From Arcicella rigui (lineage in GTDB: Bacteria > Bacteroidota > Bacteroidia > Cytophagales > Spirosomataceae), in assembly GCF_034929435.1 (NCBI RefSeq), contig NZ_JAYFUM010000027.1, forward strand, positions 1 to 64,000: a stretch of 64,000 nucleotides of DNA. The letters are read 5' to 3'. Position 1 is the first letter of the stretch. Each line of letters starts with the position of its first letter. Below the pieces are notes generated by a model. The model was not told the DNA's origin, ran no database searches, and saw only the letters and a list, made by a program, of their open reading frames with translations. Positions 50,119-59,187 of this stretch are shown here, piece after piece. Position numbers and translations under genes: made by a program.

Positions 50119-50832
50119 ATGCTTGACATGAATAACGTTCCGTTTGACGAAATTTACAATCAAACCTTCAGTGGACTAACACTATATTACAGAGACACTA
50201 CACTTTCAGAAGACTTAATCTCAAAATATGAGGTTGGACAAATTTTAATGGAACGAGGTCTTGTAGATATGTCTTTCAAAGGTGGAGGACTTGAAACTAA
50301 TCTACGTTATTTAATTGCTTCTTCGAATGCGACTGATTTATCTTTTTTTCCCGAATCTGAAAAATTGGGACACGCACTTTTACCTGCAAAATCTTTTTTT
50401 AAAGTACTTGATATTTATAAGATTGGAGATAAAACACAGATTTTTCTTCTACAAATCCCTTATAATACTGTTGCTTTTTTCGCAAGTGCAGACACTAATA
50501 TTGAAGAAGATATTACAATAAAAGCAAGAGGAAGCTTTGATGAAAAAGCAAACTCTATTCCTATCACAGAACTTCAAACGTCAGAATGGAGAAAAAGGAC
50601 AATATTCCCAATAGGTATGGACGACAAAGGAGAGTTTTTCAAACCAGAGAATAGCACAAATCAAAAAGGAACTGCTGGTACTGAAAATGAAAAAGAGGAT
50701 GTATTTCATAATCCAAAGGCAGCAGCACAAGAAGAAGAAATAGAAAAAAAGTACGCTGAATTTCCAAAGAATCCAGTTTCCGAAAATGATACTCAGATTC
50801 AAAAAGCGTCCCCTTGGTGGAAGTTTTGGTAA
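50119..50832 (+). CDS. Unrecognised 237-residue protein
   Basis: No signal peptide or membrane span. The N-terminal ~150 residues look globular (MNNVPFDEIYNQTFSGLTLYYRDTT, LLQIPYNTVAFFASAD). The C-terminal ~70 are low-complexity, charged (KGTAGTENEKEDVFHNPKAAAQEEEIEKKYAEF), ending in the aromatic tail SPWWKFW. A second ATG is three codons in. I recognise no family. A hairpin with long loop and U-tract (50880-50957) follows. Confidence 0.7.
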   Translation: MLDMNNVPFDEIYNQTFSGLTLYYRDTTLSEDLISKYEVGQILMERGLVDMSFKGGGLETNLRYLIASSNATDLSFFPESEKLGHALLPAKSFFKVLDIYKIGDKTQIFLLQIPYNTVAFFASADTNIEEDITIKARGSFDEKANSIPITELQTSEWRKRTIFPIGMDDKGEFFKPENSTNQKGTAGTENEKEDVFHNPKAAAQEEEIEKKYAEFPKNPVSENDTQIQKASPWWKFW

Positions 50833-50879
50833 TTATGAATAAAACTATTCTTAGGTTTTTCCTACGAACTAAAATGGTA

Positions 50880-50957
50880 AAGAGCGTCACGCACGCTTTA
50901 TGATTCAAGTTTCGTAAATTATGTCAACATTCCCAGAGTGTGATGCTCTTCTTTTTT
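50880..50957 (+). terminator. Likely terminator after the 237-residue gene
   Basis: AAGAGCGTCAC (50880-50890) and GTGATGCTCTT (50940-50950) pair with one mismatch, followed by CTTTTTTG. The 49-nt loop contains smaller stems. A second small hairpin lies at 50958-50977. Confidence 0.55.
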
Positions 50958-51056
50958 GTAGGTCTTAGGAGAGCCTAAAATCAGTTGAAGTACTTGGTTA
51001 GCTTTCTTAAAACAAGAAAATATTGTAAATTTAAGTTTAATTAAGTAGTTGATTAT

Positions 51057-51938
51057 ATGGACATTTACAACGAAAATAGAAGGTTTATCTCAATCCTTTC
51101 AGATTATGGTTTTAAGGCTACCTTTGGAAATGAAGCGGACACTACTTTTCTAAAAAAGGCTTTACAAGCCTTAATAGACTCATCTATTCCAATAAAATTA
51201 GTCGAGTTTGTTAAAAATGATATTTCTGCCATTACAATAGACAGCCGTAGCGGGATTTATGACATTGCTTGTGTTGATGAAAATGAAAATCACTTTATCG
51301 TGGAAATGCAGTTGAGTGAATACCCTGAGTTTATCCAACGCATGAAATTTTATGTTTTACATCGCTTTAATACCTTAGTAAAGAAAGGTGAGTATAAATT
51401 TGAAAATCTACCAAGGATTTATTGTATTGGAATTTTAGCAAAAAGTATTTTTTCACAAATAACTGACTATCATAACATTGCTATACTTCGCAATTCCAAA
51501 AATGAAACTATTGACGACCAAATGTCGTTCGTAACAGTAGAACTTGACAAGTTCAAAAAGAAGCAAACAGAAGTAACAACTGATTTAGATAAACTCATTT
51601 ATACAATGCAAAATTTACATAAAGTTACAGAAACATCACAGTTTCCTACTTTTTGGAATGAGGATTGGCTCAAAAAAGCTATATCTGAATTAGACATTCG
51701 TAACATGACGCCAGAACAAAAATTAGCTTATGAAATGGCTATTTCGGCTAATGCTTTGGCGGTAAAAAACGAAAGTAAAAAAATACAAGAAGCAAGAGAA
51801 GCTGAAAACTTAGCAGTGAAAACAGAAACCATTATGAATGCTCTTTCTATGGAGCTGACGCTTGAACAAAGTGCTAAATTAGCAAATGTTTCTATCGACT
51901 TTGTTTTGTCTGTCCAAAAACAACTTACTGGTGAATAG
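51057..51938 (+). CDS. Rpn family recombination-promoting nuclease (PD-(D/E)XK)
   Basis: 293 residues. The N-terminal nuclease region has SDYGFKATFGNEADTTFLKKALQALI, then DIACVDENENHFIVEMQLSE, where D and the E-x-Q form the PD-(D/E)XK active site, and ALRNSKNE-like mid blocks. The C-terminus is helical (YEMAISANALAVKNESKKIQ, TLEQSAKLANVSIDFVLSVQ). Rpn proteins are DNA nucleases that promote RecA-independent recombination and are often in variable regions. It lies 1.1 kb after the repeat array at 49.7-49.9 kb, but no functional link is shown. Confidence 0.9.
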   Translation: MDIYNENRRFISILSDYGFKATFGNEADTTFLKKALQALIDSSIPIKLVEFVKNDISAITIDSRSGIYDIACVDENENHFIVEMQLSEYPEFIQRMKFYVLHRFNTLVKKGEYKFENLPRIYCIGILAKSIFSQITDYHNIAILRNSKNETIDDQMSFVTVELDKFKKKQTEVTTDLDKLIYTMQNLHKVTETSQFPTFWNEDWLKKAISELDIRNMTPEQKLAYEMAISANALAVKNESKKIQEAREAENLAVKTETIMNALSMELTLEQSAKLANVSIDFVLSVQKQLTGE

Positions 51939-52020
51939 ACGTTTCTAATTACTCAAAGAACATTTTTATAGAAAGGGGTAGTGTGTGAGTGATACACGCT
52001 ACCCTCTCCTTTTCAAACCC

Positions 52021-52521
52021 TCAATTCCCCAAAATACTTTCTGGCGTTTCGTAAAAAGTAAGCGTTGCTGATTTTTTGCCTACTTCTGCCCAAGTGAAAT
52101 GCTCAATCGTCATGGCTACTACGCCACAAGTGGGCATTGAATCAATTTCTGCGTGAGTTAAGTACTCTGCAAAATAACTGATGCTCGGATTGTGTCCTAC
52201 CAAAATAGCTGTTTGTACATTTTCAGGAATGGCATTGATGGCATCCAAATAATGCTTTGGCGAACTTTCGTATAAAGAACGACGTACAAGTACTTTGTCT
52301 TCGTCAATTCCCAATTGTTCACATAATACTTTTGCCGTCATTTGTGTACGTTCGGCATTAGAAGTAATGACTAAATCCACTGGGTTTTCTATCTTTTTGG
52401 ATAAAAATTTGCCCATACGAGCCACGTCAATCATGCCACTGGAAGTAAGTGGACGCACTATATCGGGACTAACCGACTGTGAAGCAGTAGCATGACGAAC
52501 CAAATATAATCTCTTTATCAT
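52021..52521 (-). CDS. SixA-like histidine phosphatase
   Basis: 166 residues of the branch-1 histidine phosphatase superfamily: RLYLVRHATAS (RHG/RHA motif, catalytic His10), TSNAERTQMTAKVL with the Arg, LYESSPKHYLDAI, and AILVGHNPSISYFAEYL with the second His. It is most like SixA, which dephosphorylates phosphohistidine on phosphotransfer proteins. It ends the dnaG-sixA pair, 21 bp after dnaG's start region on the opposite side; the substrate is unknown here. Confidence 0.85.
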   Translation of the reverse strand: MIKRLYLVRHATASQSVSPDIVRPLTSSGMIDVARMGKFLSKKIENPVDLVITSNAERTQMTAKVLCEQLGIDEDKVLVRRSLYESSPKHYLDAINAIPENVQTAILVGHNPSISYFAEYLTHAEIDSMPTCGVVAMTIEHFTWAEVGKKSATLTFYETPESILGN

Positions 52522-52542
52522 CTTTTGTGGTTTTGTTTATTT

Positions 52543-54615
52543 CTATCTTCCAATTACAGTTCCAAGCTCTTTCGCAATTTGCTTTTCTATGGCTTTTGCT
52601 TCCATAAACAAACTGAGTAAATGCGTTTGCTCGGCTGCATCGTTGGTTGTTGCCATTTGTTGAATTAAATTTTTCATCTGTTGGTCATTAAAAGCCTTCT
52701 TGATTCTAAGAATATTTTGATAGGCTAAATCTGCCAATTTATCGTCTTCGGTAGGAACAATAATTTCATACTTGAGCCAAATTTCCGAAGCGGCGTAGCG
52801 TTCGGTAGCTAAATTGATGGCTTCTTGCTGAATGGCGTTATCGCTATGACTAATAAAGTAATTTGTATCTAAAACGATGCCTTCTAAGAATTTCGCACGA
52901 CAAAGTGATAAAATACGCTGATAAATAGGGGTTTCAAAATTGATTCCTTCAATCTCCGACAAAATATATTGCATCAATGTAACGCCTGGTGCTACAACTG
53001 GGTCAACATCTTTAAAGCCATGATTCACCAATAATCTTACACATTCTCTTTCCTGTAAAGTAATTCCTGAAGGAACGCTTTTGGTGCTTTCTACTGGATT
53101 CGGCGTTTTTGGCGGAGGAGTATCCATAGGAAAACCCGAAAACTCCTCTTCTTCTGAAAAGCTTGGTAAATCATCAAAATTGATATTTTCTTTGGGTTTA
53201 CTTAGGGTTACGCCCGAAGGTAAATCATTTTGTAATCGCTGACGATTTGACTCTCTCTGTGTGTCTTTTTCTTTTTGTTTTCCTCTTTCAAGCGTAATTT
53301 TATTACTTTCCGAAATCAGTACTCTTTCATCAATTTGCATCAAATTGGCGGTTTTCTGAAAAAATACAGACCTTTTGATTGAATCTGGAATTTTAGAAAT
53401 ACTTGCCACCATGTCTTTGATTAATTCTGCTCTTTTGAAAGGGTCATTTCCTGCTTCTTTCAGAAAAAGTTCAGCTTTGAAAGTTATAAAATCGCTTGCG
53501 GTTTTTTGAATATAATCGACAAAGGCTTCTGAACCAATTTTCTGAACATAACTGTCGGGGTCTTCGCCTTCTGGAAAAACTACGAGTTTTACATTGAGTC
53601 CTTCTTCCAAAATCATGTCCATTCCTCGCAAGGACGCTTTAATTCCCGCAGGGTCGCCATCGTACAAAACGGTGATATTTTGTGTAAATCGGGCAATTAA
53701 ACGAATCTGCTCAATCGTCAATGAAGTACCCGACGAAGCCACTACATTTTCGATACCTGCTTGATGCAATGAAATGACATCGGTATAACCTTCTACCAAG
53801 TAACAAACGTCTTTGGTTCTGATGGCATTTTTGGCTTGAAAAATCCCGTAAAGTACATTTGATTTATGATAAACTTCGGTTTCAGGCGAGTTTAAATACT
53901 TGGCTTGTGATTTGTCATTTTTCAGAATTCTTGCTCCAAAGGCAATTACTTTCCCTGCTACATTATGAATCGGAAAAGTAACTCGGTTTCTAAAGCGGTC
54001 GAAAGTTTTTTGGTTTTGATAAGTACTTTCGTTTTCATTAGTTTTTAGAATCGTGAGTCCAGCTTTTACCAAAATATCCAAATTATAGCCATTTTTCTGG
54101 GCTTCTTTCGTAAAAGCATCCCAACTATCTAAGCTATATCCCAATTCAAAAGTACGAATGGTTTTATCATTAAAACCTCTTTCTTTGAAGTAAGGATACG
54201 CAATAGATTGCCCTTCGTCATGTTGAAAAAGGTTATTTTGATAGTAATTTTTGGCATAATTCAGAGCGATTAAAAGACTTTCTCGTTCATTTTGTGCCAA
54301 TTGTTGTTCATCAGTAAGTTGCGTTTCTTGGATTTCGATGCCGTACTTCTTGGCAAGGTGGCGAAGTGCTTCACCATAACCCAAGCCTTCAATATCCATA
54401 ATAAAACGGATAGAGTCGCCTGCTTTTCCACAACCGAAACATTTATAAATACCTTTGGCAGGTGATACAGAAAAAGAAGGAGATTTTTCGCCATGAAAAG
54501 GACAACAAGCCCAAAGGTTTGCTCCTTTTTTCTTTAAGGAAACATAGTCGCCGATTACGTCGGCAATATCAGCACTTTGTCGGATTCTCTCTATGGTTGA
54601 TGGGTCTATTCGCAT
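52543..54615 (-). CDS. dnaG: DNA primase
   Basis: 690 residues. CHC2 zinc finger C38-x2-H41-x17-C59-x2-C62, catalytic N-terminal domain, and TOPRIM with LVEGYTDVISLHQAG (catalytic Glu) and ITVLYDGDPAGIKASLRG (DGD). The C-terminal helical DnaB-binding region ends AKAIEKQIAKELGTVIGR. A hydrophilic linker about 430-520 is unusually long. It makes RNA primers at the fork. This is the housekeeping primase; the short one at 19.9-20.9 kb is extra. Confidence 0.96.
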   Translation of the reverse strand: MRIDPSTIERIRQSADIADVIGDYVSLKKKGANLWACCPFHGEKSPSFSVSPAKGIYKCFGCGKAGDSIRFIMDIEGLGYGEALRHLAKKYGIEIQETQLTDEQQLAQNERESLLIALNYAKNYYQNNLFQHDEGQSIAYPYFKERGFNDKTIRTFELGYSLDSWDAFTKEAQKNGYNLDILVKAGLTILKTNENESTYQNQKTFDRFRNRVTFPIHNVAGKVIAFGARILKNDKSQAKYLNSPETEVYHKSNVLYGIFQAKNAIRTKDVCYLVEGYTDVISLHQAGIENVVASSGTSLTIEQIRLIARFTQNITVLYDGDPAGIKASLRGMDMILEEGLNVKLVVFPEGEDPDSYVQKIGSEAFVDYIQKTASDFITFKAELFLKEAGNDPFKRAELIKDMVASISKIPDSIKRSVFFQKTANLMQIDERVLISESNKITLERGKQKEKDTQRESNRQRLQNDLPSGVTLSKPKENINFDDLPSFSEEEEFSGFPMDTPPPKTPNPVESTKSVPSGITLQERECVRLLVNHGFKDVDPVVAPGVTLMQYILSEIEGINFETPIYQRILSLCRAKFLEGIVLDTNYFISHSDNAIQQEAINLATERYAASEIWLKYEIIVPTEDDKLADLAYQNILRIKKAFNDQQMKNLIQQMATTNDAAEQTHLLSLFMEAKAIEKQIAKELGTVIGR

Positions 54616-54737
54616 ACGCCAAAATTACATCTTTTTAAAATGTTGTTATCATTTTCGTTTCAAAATGACAACAAATTAAAGATAAGAAGATATGATAAAA
54701 TTTAAGAAATTTTAAGGGTAAAAGCCAGTTTAATTGT

Positions 54738-54793
54738 CGTACTTTTGACAATTAAAACCGTACTTTTGCGTTTGATTATTTTGATAATCAAAC
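54738..54793 (+). promoter_or_regulatory. Tandem CGTACTTTTG boxes and 5'-UTR hairpin
   Basis: CGTACTTTTG occurs at 54738-54747 and again 21 bp later at 54759-54768; each contains TACTTTTG, a fit to TAnnTTTG. GTTTGATTA/TAATCAAAC (54770-54793) then forms a perfect 9-bp hairpin in the leader of the following gene. Either box could be the -7 element; the repeat spacing suggests two starts or a repeated operator. Confidence 0.45.
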
Positions 54794-54812
54794 ATTAGAT
54801 TCAGGATTTACA

Positions 54813-55628
54813 ATGAGACGATTTATACTTTTCTTCATACTTTCAAGTTTTGTTTCTTTTGGTGTTTCAGCCCAAAAAGCTGATAGCCTGAAGTTTATCA
54901 CGATTCGTCCAACGGCTTCGGTCTTGAATTATGATTGGTTTGAAAAAAGTATTGTTGGAGAAATCGGGCTACAACTGAAAATACAAGCAAGCCCCAAAAC
55001 AAATATTACTTTTGGCACAGGTTTATTTAAAAGCCTAAGTACTTCTCAGAAAAACGCTGTTGAGGCCGCTTCTTTATCTAACGTGTTTGATAAACAATTT
55101 AATGTTGGAAATGCCAACCTTCTCCCTAATTATCCACAAAAAAGATACAATGGTGGCTTTTTTAATGTAGATGTGGGCGTGCCTTTCAAGCTAAAAGACA
55201 GCACCAATTGGGTACTTGAACCATTTTTGGGTATTGAAGGAAAATTCTGGAATCGTACTTCCGAATACGGAACAGAGGGAAATCCGCTTACTGTTCAAGA
55301 AAAATATAAATTCCTTTCTCCTACTTTTGGAGCAAAAGTTAATTACACTACAAAATCTAAAGTAAAATTAACGCTAAGAATTTCAGCAAGTTATCCTGTT
55401 TTATCAAAAATAAAATTAGACGAGAAGAATCTAAATATGCCAAATGCTGAATTAGATTTGAAGAAACAATTATCGCCGTCTATCGAAATCGGAGCAAGAA
55501 TTAAAAAGTTGACTATCAAACTCCGTTATGAAAGAATCAACATTGGTGCATCTGATTCTTTGCGTGGTTTCTCAACACCATCTTCAAAAGCTAATGTTTC
55601 AGGAGTTTCAATTGGTTATGATTTTTAG
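54813..55628 (+). CDS. Outer-membrane beta-barrel protein
   Basis: 271 residues with a signal peptide (MRRFILFFILSSFVSFGVSAQ). The rest is alternating amphipathic strands (IGLQLKIQASPKTNITFGTG, GGFFNVDVGVPFKLKD, KVNYTTKSKVKLTLRISASY) ending in VSGVSIGYDF with the C-terminal aromatic residue of outer-membrane proteins. This suggests a 10-12 strand barrel; no named family is recognised. The stop runs into an AGCTATAAGC word tract. Confidence 0.78.
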   Translation: MRRFILFFILSSFVSFGVSAQKADSLKFITIRPTASVLNYDWFEKSIVGEIGLQLKIQASPKTNITFGTGLFKSLSTSQKNAVEAASLSNVFDKQFNVGNANLLPNYPQKRYNGGFFNVDVGVPFKLKDSTNWVLEPFLGIEGKFWNRTSEYGTEGNPLTVQEKYKFLSPTFGAKVNYTTKSKVKLTLRISASYPVLSKIKLDEKNLNMPNAELDLKKQLSPSIEIGARIKKLTIKLRYERINIGASDSLRGFSTPSSKANVSGVSIGYDF

Positions 55629-55747
55629 GTATTCAGCTATAAGCTTTGAGCTATGAGCTATAAGCAACGAGCTTTGAGCTTTTTAATTTAAAACCATATT
55701 GACAAAAAAAGCTCATAACTCAAAGCTGATGACTCACAGCTGACAGC
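55629..55747. repeat. AGCTTTGAGC word hairpin between convergent genes
   Basis: After the + gene stop come sense words (AGCTATAAGCTTTGAGC and more, 55636-55683). After about 25 bp the inverted words (AGCTCATAACTCAAAGCT and more) run to the stop of the leftward gene at 55748. The arms pair as a long sloppy hairpin. Confidence 0.8.
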
Positions 55748-55960
55748 TTACAGCTCATTCCGCTTAATCGCCTCATAATCCGTTTTCAAGCGTCCCATTT
55801 CTCTGGCAATAAAAGTTTGTAATTGAGTATTGAAAGATTTTTTATCTTCTTCGTTCAACGAAGCATAAAAATCCTTTAATTCTTGATTGATAGCTGCACG
55901 CTCTTCGGCTGAAGCGGCGTTGATTGAACGTACATGATATTGTTTGAAATTGAAATCCAT
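55748..55960 (-). CDS. Small helical protein, 70 residues
   Basis: Helix-rich and charged: SAEERAAINQELKDFYASLNEEDKK and FNTQLQTFIAREMGRLKTDYEAI. No membrane or signal segment. No family recognised; the pattern suits a two- or three-helix bundle. Its stop codon lies in the inverted word tract. Confidence 0.65.
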   Translation of the reverse strand: MDFNFKQYHVRSINAASAEERAAINQELKDFYASLNEEDKKSFNTQLQTFIAREMGRLKTDYEAIKRNEL

Positions 55961-56226
55961 GTTAATAATTTGAAAATTTGAAGATATGTTAATTTGAAAA
56001 TTAACAAGACAATTCTGTCACGAAAAGAATGATACTTTCATTTTTGAACAACAAAGTTAGAGTTTTCAATAGAAATAAATTAAATTCTACCATTGATTTT
56101 AACACTTCTAAGCCATCACTTCAAAAGAAAAAAGCGAAGGCTTCTCTTCAAAGCTGAATGCTGAAAAATTTTGTTGTAAATTGCAGGCTAATTAAAAATT
56201 TCCCATCAGCATTTGGGCTTCTTGAA

Positions 56227-57537
56227 ATGAAAACTAAAACATTACGTAAGAATAAAGTAAATATCGTAACGCTGGGTTGCAGTAAAAACTTGGTGGATTC
56301 AGAAGTAATTTACACGCAATTGAAAGGTAATGGCATGAATGTTACACATGAATCTAAAAAGGACGATGCCAACGTTGTGATTGTAAATACTTGTGGATTT
56401 ATTGATAATGCCAAACAAGAATCTATTGATACAATTTTGAGATACGTGGATGCCAAAGAATCTGGCATTATTGATAAATTGTACGTTACGGGCTGTTTGT
56501 CGCATCGTTATAAAGATGAATTAGAGGCTGAAATTCCAGCCGTTGATGCTTTTTTTGGCACAAACGAATTGCCTCGTTTGCTAAAAACGCTAAAAGCAGA
56601 CTACAAACACGAACTCATCGGCGAGCGTTTACTCACTACGCCAACACATTATGCTTATTTGAAAATTGCGGAGGGTTGCGACCGTCCTTGTTCTTTCTGT
56701 GCTATTCCTTTGATGCGTGGCGGACACGTTTCTCGTTCTATTGAAGATTTGGTCGTTGAAGCAAAATCATTAGTAAAACGTGGTACAAAAGAATTGATAT
56801 TGATTGCCCAAGATTTAACGTATTACGGATTAGATATTTATAAAAAGCGTAATCTTTCTGAATTGTTAGAGCAATTTGCCGACATCGAAGGACTTGATTG
56901 GATTCGTTTGCAATACGCTTATCCAGCAGGTTTCCCGATGGATGTTTTAGACACAATGGCAAAATATCCAAACATTTGTAAGTATTTGGATATGCCTTTA
57001 CAAAGTGGTTCTACAGAAGTATTGAAAAGAATGCGTCGTGGTATTACTCGTGAAAAAACTGAAGATTTAATCAACGCCATTCGTGACAGAGTACCAGAAA
57101 TTGCTTTGAGAACAACTTTGATTTCTGGGCATCCAGGAGAAACCGAAGCAGATTTTGAAGAAACTTATCAGTTTGTTGAAAAAATGCGTTTCGACCGTCT
57201 GGGTGTTTTCACTTATTCGCATGAAGACGATACGCATTCACACACTTTTGAAGACGATGTACCTGCGGAAGTAAAACAAGAGCGTGCCGACGAAATTATG
57301 GCTTTGCAACAAGATATTTCGATGGAATTGAACCAGAACAGAATCGGGAATACTTACAAAGTACTATTCGACAGAAAAGAAGGTGGGTATTTTATTGGAA
57401 GAACACAATTCGACTCGCCTGAAGTGGATAACGAAGTTTTAGTTCCAGCTACGCAATACGTGCGTTTGGGCGATTTTGCCAACGTAAAAGTAAATCGTGC
57501 AGAGGAGTTTGATTTGTACGGGGAAGTGGTGGTGTAA
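56227..57537 (+). CDS. rimO: Ribosomal protein S12 methylthiotransferase
   Basis: The ATG giving MKTKTLRKNKVNIVTLGCSKN is chosen; an upstream in-frame ATG adds 23 unconserved residues. 436 residues. UPF0004 domain with LGCSKNLVDSE, radical-SAM CxxxCxxC in EGCDRPCSFCAIP, LDMPLQSGSTEVLKRMRRG, and a C-terminal TRAM domain (YKVLFDRKEGGYFIGRTQ onward). It methylthiolates an Asp of S12. The TTTGA word tract follows directly. Confidence 0.95.
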   Translation: MKTKTLRKNKVNIVTLGCSKNLVDSEVIYTQLKGNGMNVTHESKKDDANVVIVNTCGFIDNAKQESIDTILRYVDAKESGIIDKLYVTGCLSHRYKDELEAEIPAVDAFFGTNELPRLLKTLKADYKHELIGERLLTTPTHYAYLKIAEGCDRPCSFCAIPLMRGGHVSRSIEDLVVEAKSLVKRGTKELILIAQDLTYYGLDIYKKRNLSELLEQFADIEGLDWIRLQYAYPAGFPMDVLDTMAKYPNICKYLDMPLQSGSTEVLKRMRRGITREKTEDLINAIRDRVPEIALRTTLISGHPGETEADFEETYQFVEKMRFDRLGVFTYSHEDDTHSHTFEDDVPAEVKQERADEIMALQQDISMELNQNRIGNTYKVLFDRKEGGYFIGRTQFDSPEVDNEVLVPATQYVRLGDFANVKVNRAEEFDLYGEVVV

Positions 57538-57686
57538 TTTTTTAATTTGAAAATTTGAGGATTTGAAGATTTGAAAATTGTAAGCGAGAAAGGATTATAA
57601 AAATCATAATTCATACTTTACAACATTTTCAAATCTTCAAATCCTTATTAGATTTTCAAATCCTCAAATTTTCAAATCAATTTATA
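57538..57686. repeat. TTTGAAAATTTGAGG word hairpin between rimO and ppa
   Basis: Sense words (AATTTGAAAATTTGAGG, 57543 on) and the inverted set (TTTCAAATCTTCAAATCC, 57627-57679) can pair over more than 40 bp with mismatches. Convergent genes flank it. Confidence 0.8.
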
Positions 57687-58397
57687 TTATCCTACCAAGT
57701 TACGGTAGTCTTCTCTTGATTTCAAAATGATTTGGTGAGCTACTTCTGCACCGTAAACTTCATCAATATCAACCGCTACTTTTTCTTCGCCTGGGATATT
57801 TTTGTACGTTAAGAAATAGTGAACCAAACGGTCGATAATTGGTTTTGGACACTGAGAAATGTCTGTCCAGCCACCATATAATGAATCGCCTTTCAAAACA
57901 GCAATGATTTTATCATCTGCTTCTCCTTTATCAATCATTCTAATTCCACCGATTGGAATAGCCTGACAAATAATATCTCCATGTGTGATAGTACGTTCAG
58001 AAAGAACTAAAATATCCAATGGGTCTCCATCGCCTGATTCAATCGCTTTTCCTGATTGCTCACGAGCAAACTGAGCAGTATTTTCACCACAGTAAGTTTG
58101 AGGTAAGAAGCCGTACAAGGCAGGAACGATGTTAGAGAATTTTTGAGGACGGTCGATTTTCAAATAACCAGTCTCTTTGTCGATTTCATACTTTACAGTA
58201 TCTGTTGATACTATCTCGATGAAAGCAGTAACTACTTTCGGCATGTTCTCTCCAATCTGGATGCCATGCCATGGATGGGCTTTATAAAAGTTTCTTTGCA
58301 TACTAATTGGTTGGTAGTGGATGGATAGTGGTGTGTGAGGAATACCCGTTTTAATCTCTTTCGCAACCGGTTTTTTGACTCTTGATTTTTTTTTCAT
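57687..58397 (-). CDS. ppa: Inorganic pyrophosphatase
   Basis: 236 residues, family I: the metal site DGDPLDILVLSE, EIDKETGYLKIDRPQKFSN, and GGIRMIDKGEADDKIIAVLKGD with the Asp cluster. A basic N-terminal extension (MKKKSRVKKPVAKEIKTGIP) is longer than in E. coli. It hydrolyses PPi from biosynthesis. It overlaps the tatD gene's stop by 4 bp (ATGA), so the two are coupled. Confidence 0.95.
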   Translation of the reverse strand: MKKKSRVKKPVAKEIKTGIPHTPLSIHYQPISMQRNFYKAHPWHGIQIGENMPKVVTAFIEIVSTDTVKYEIDKETGYLKIDRPQKFSNIVPALYGFLPQTYCGENTAQFAREQSGKAIESGDGDPLDILVLSERTITHGDIICQAIPIGGIRMIDKGEADDKIIAVLKGDSLYGGWTDISQCPKPIIDRLVHYFLTYKNIPGEEKVAVDIDEVYGAEVAHQIILKSREDYRNLVG

Positions 58398-59068
58398 ACC
58401 ACGCTCGAATCGACACTTACTACTATTTTGAAATTTTGTAATATTTGTTCTTGTAAAACTTCAACAGGCTGGTTTAAATAGTTTGAAGCATGGGCAAATA
58501 TAGTCGAAATAAAGCAATTTTTGTCGTCTGTTTCTAAAAATAACTGCTGAATTGGCATAGTTGAGATGATTTTACTGGCATTCGATTCAGAATTTAATAT
58601 AGCCGTTCCGAAAGAAAGATAAAATTGATGTTTAATTAATTCTTCGGCAATTTGGGCATTATTATTAAAGCCATGAACTATCATTGGAATACTGGTTTTC
58701 AACTTTTTTTTCAAGGCAATCAAGTCCGAAAAAGCCTTTACGCAATGAATAATCACAGGTTTTTGCAAGCTTTCTGCCAAACGAATTTGTCTGATAAATA
58801 CTTCTTCTTGAAATCTTAAATCTAAAGTTATCAATCTATCCAAGCCACATTCGCCAATGGCTAAAACGTTTGGCTGGCGAGCCAATTTTTCTAATTGAGC
58901 AAAATCCTCATCAATCCTTTCAGGTTTGATATACCACGGATGCAAACCCACCGAAAATTTTCCCACAGCCATATCCATCCAACCCGAAGCCGTTTGAGCA
59001 TTAATAATACTCAAAGTATCTTTTTCTGTGGAAGGATGATGTGTGTGAATGTTGAGATAGATGGACAT
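58394..59068 (-). CDS. TatD family hydrolase
   Basis: The ATG giving MSIYLNIHTHHPSTEKD is chosen; an in-frame TTG lies eight codons upstream. 224 residues. Metal site HTHHP at the N-terminus, AIGECGLDRL, PVIIHCVKAFSDLI, and the late LETDDKN. These fit the TatD DNase/amidohydrolase family, although the C-terminal part is a little short. Nuclease or peptidase activity cannot be specified. It is coupled to ppa by a 4-bp overlap. Confidence 0.88.
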   Translation of the reverse strand: MSIYLNIHTHHPSTEKDTLSIINAQTASGWMDMAVGKFSVGLHPWYIKPERIDEDFAQLEKLARQPNVLAIGECGLDRLITLDLRFQEEVFIRQIRLAESLQKPVIIHCVKAFSDLIALKKKLKTSIPMIVHGFNNNAQIAEELIKHQFYLSFGTAILNSESNASKIISTMPIQQLFLETDDKNCFISTIFAHASNYLNQPVEVLQEQILQNFKIVVSVDSSVV

Positions 59069-59187
59069 TAGAAATTCAGCTTTGCGTTTCAAATAAGTAT
59101 GAGTGATTCTACAAATTACAACTCATTCTCAAAACAAATATACTCCTTTCAAGATTTATAAAGTACTCAAATGTCCTATCAAAATAA

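Noticed and set aside
50119..51938. Defence system formed by the 237-residue protein and Rpn nuclease
   Set aside because: A terminator-like hairpin separates them and nothing else links them.
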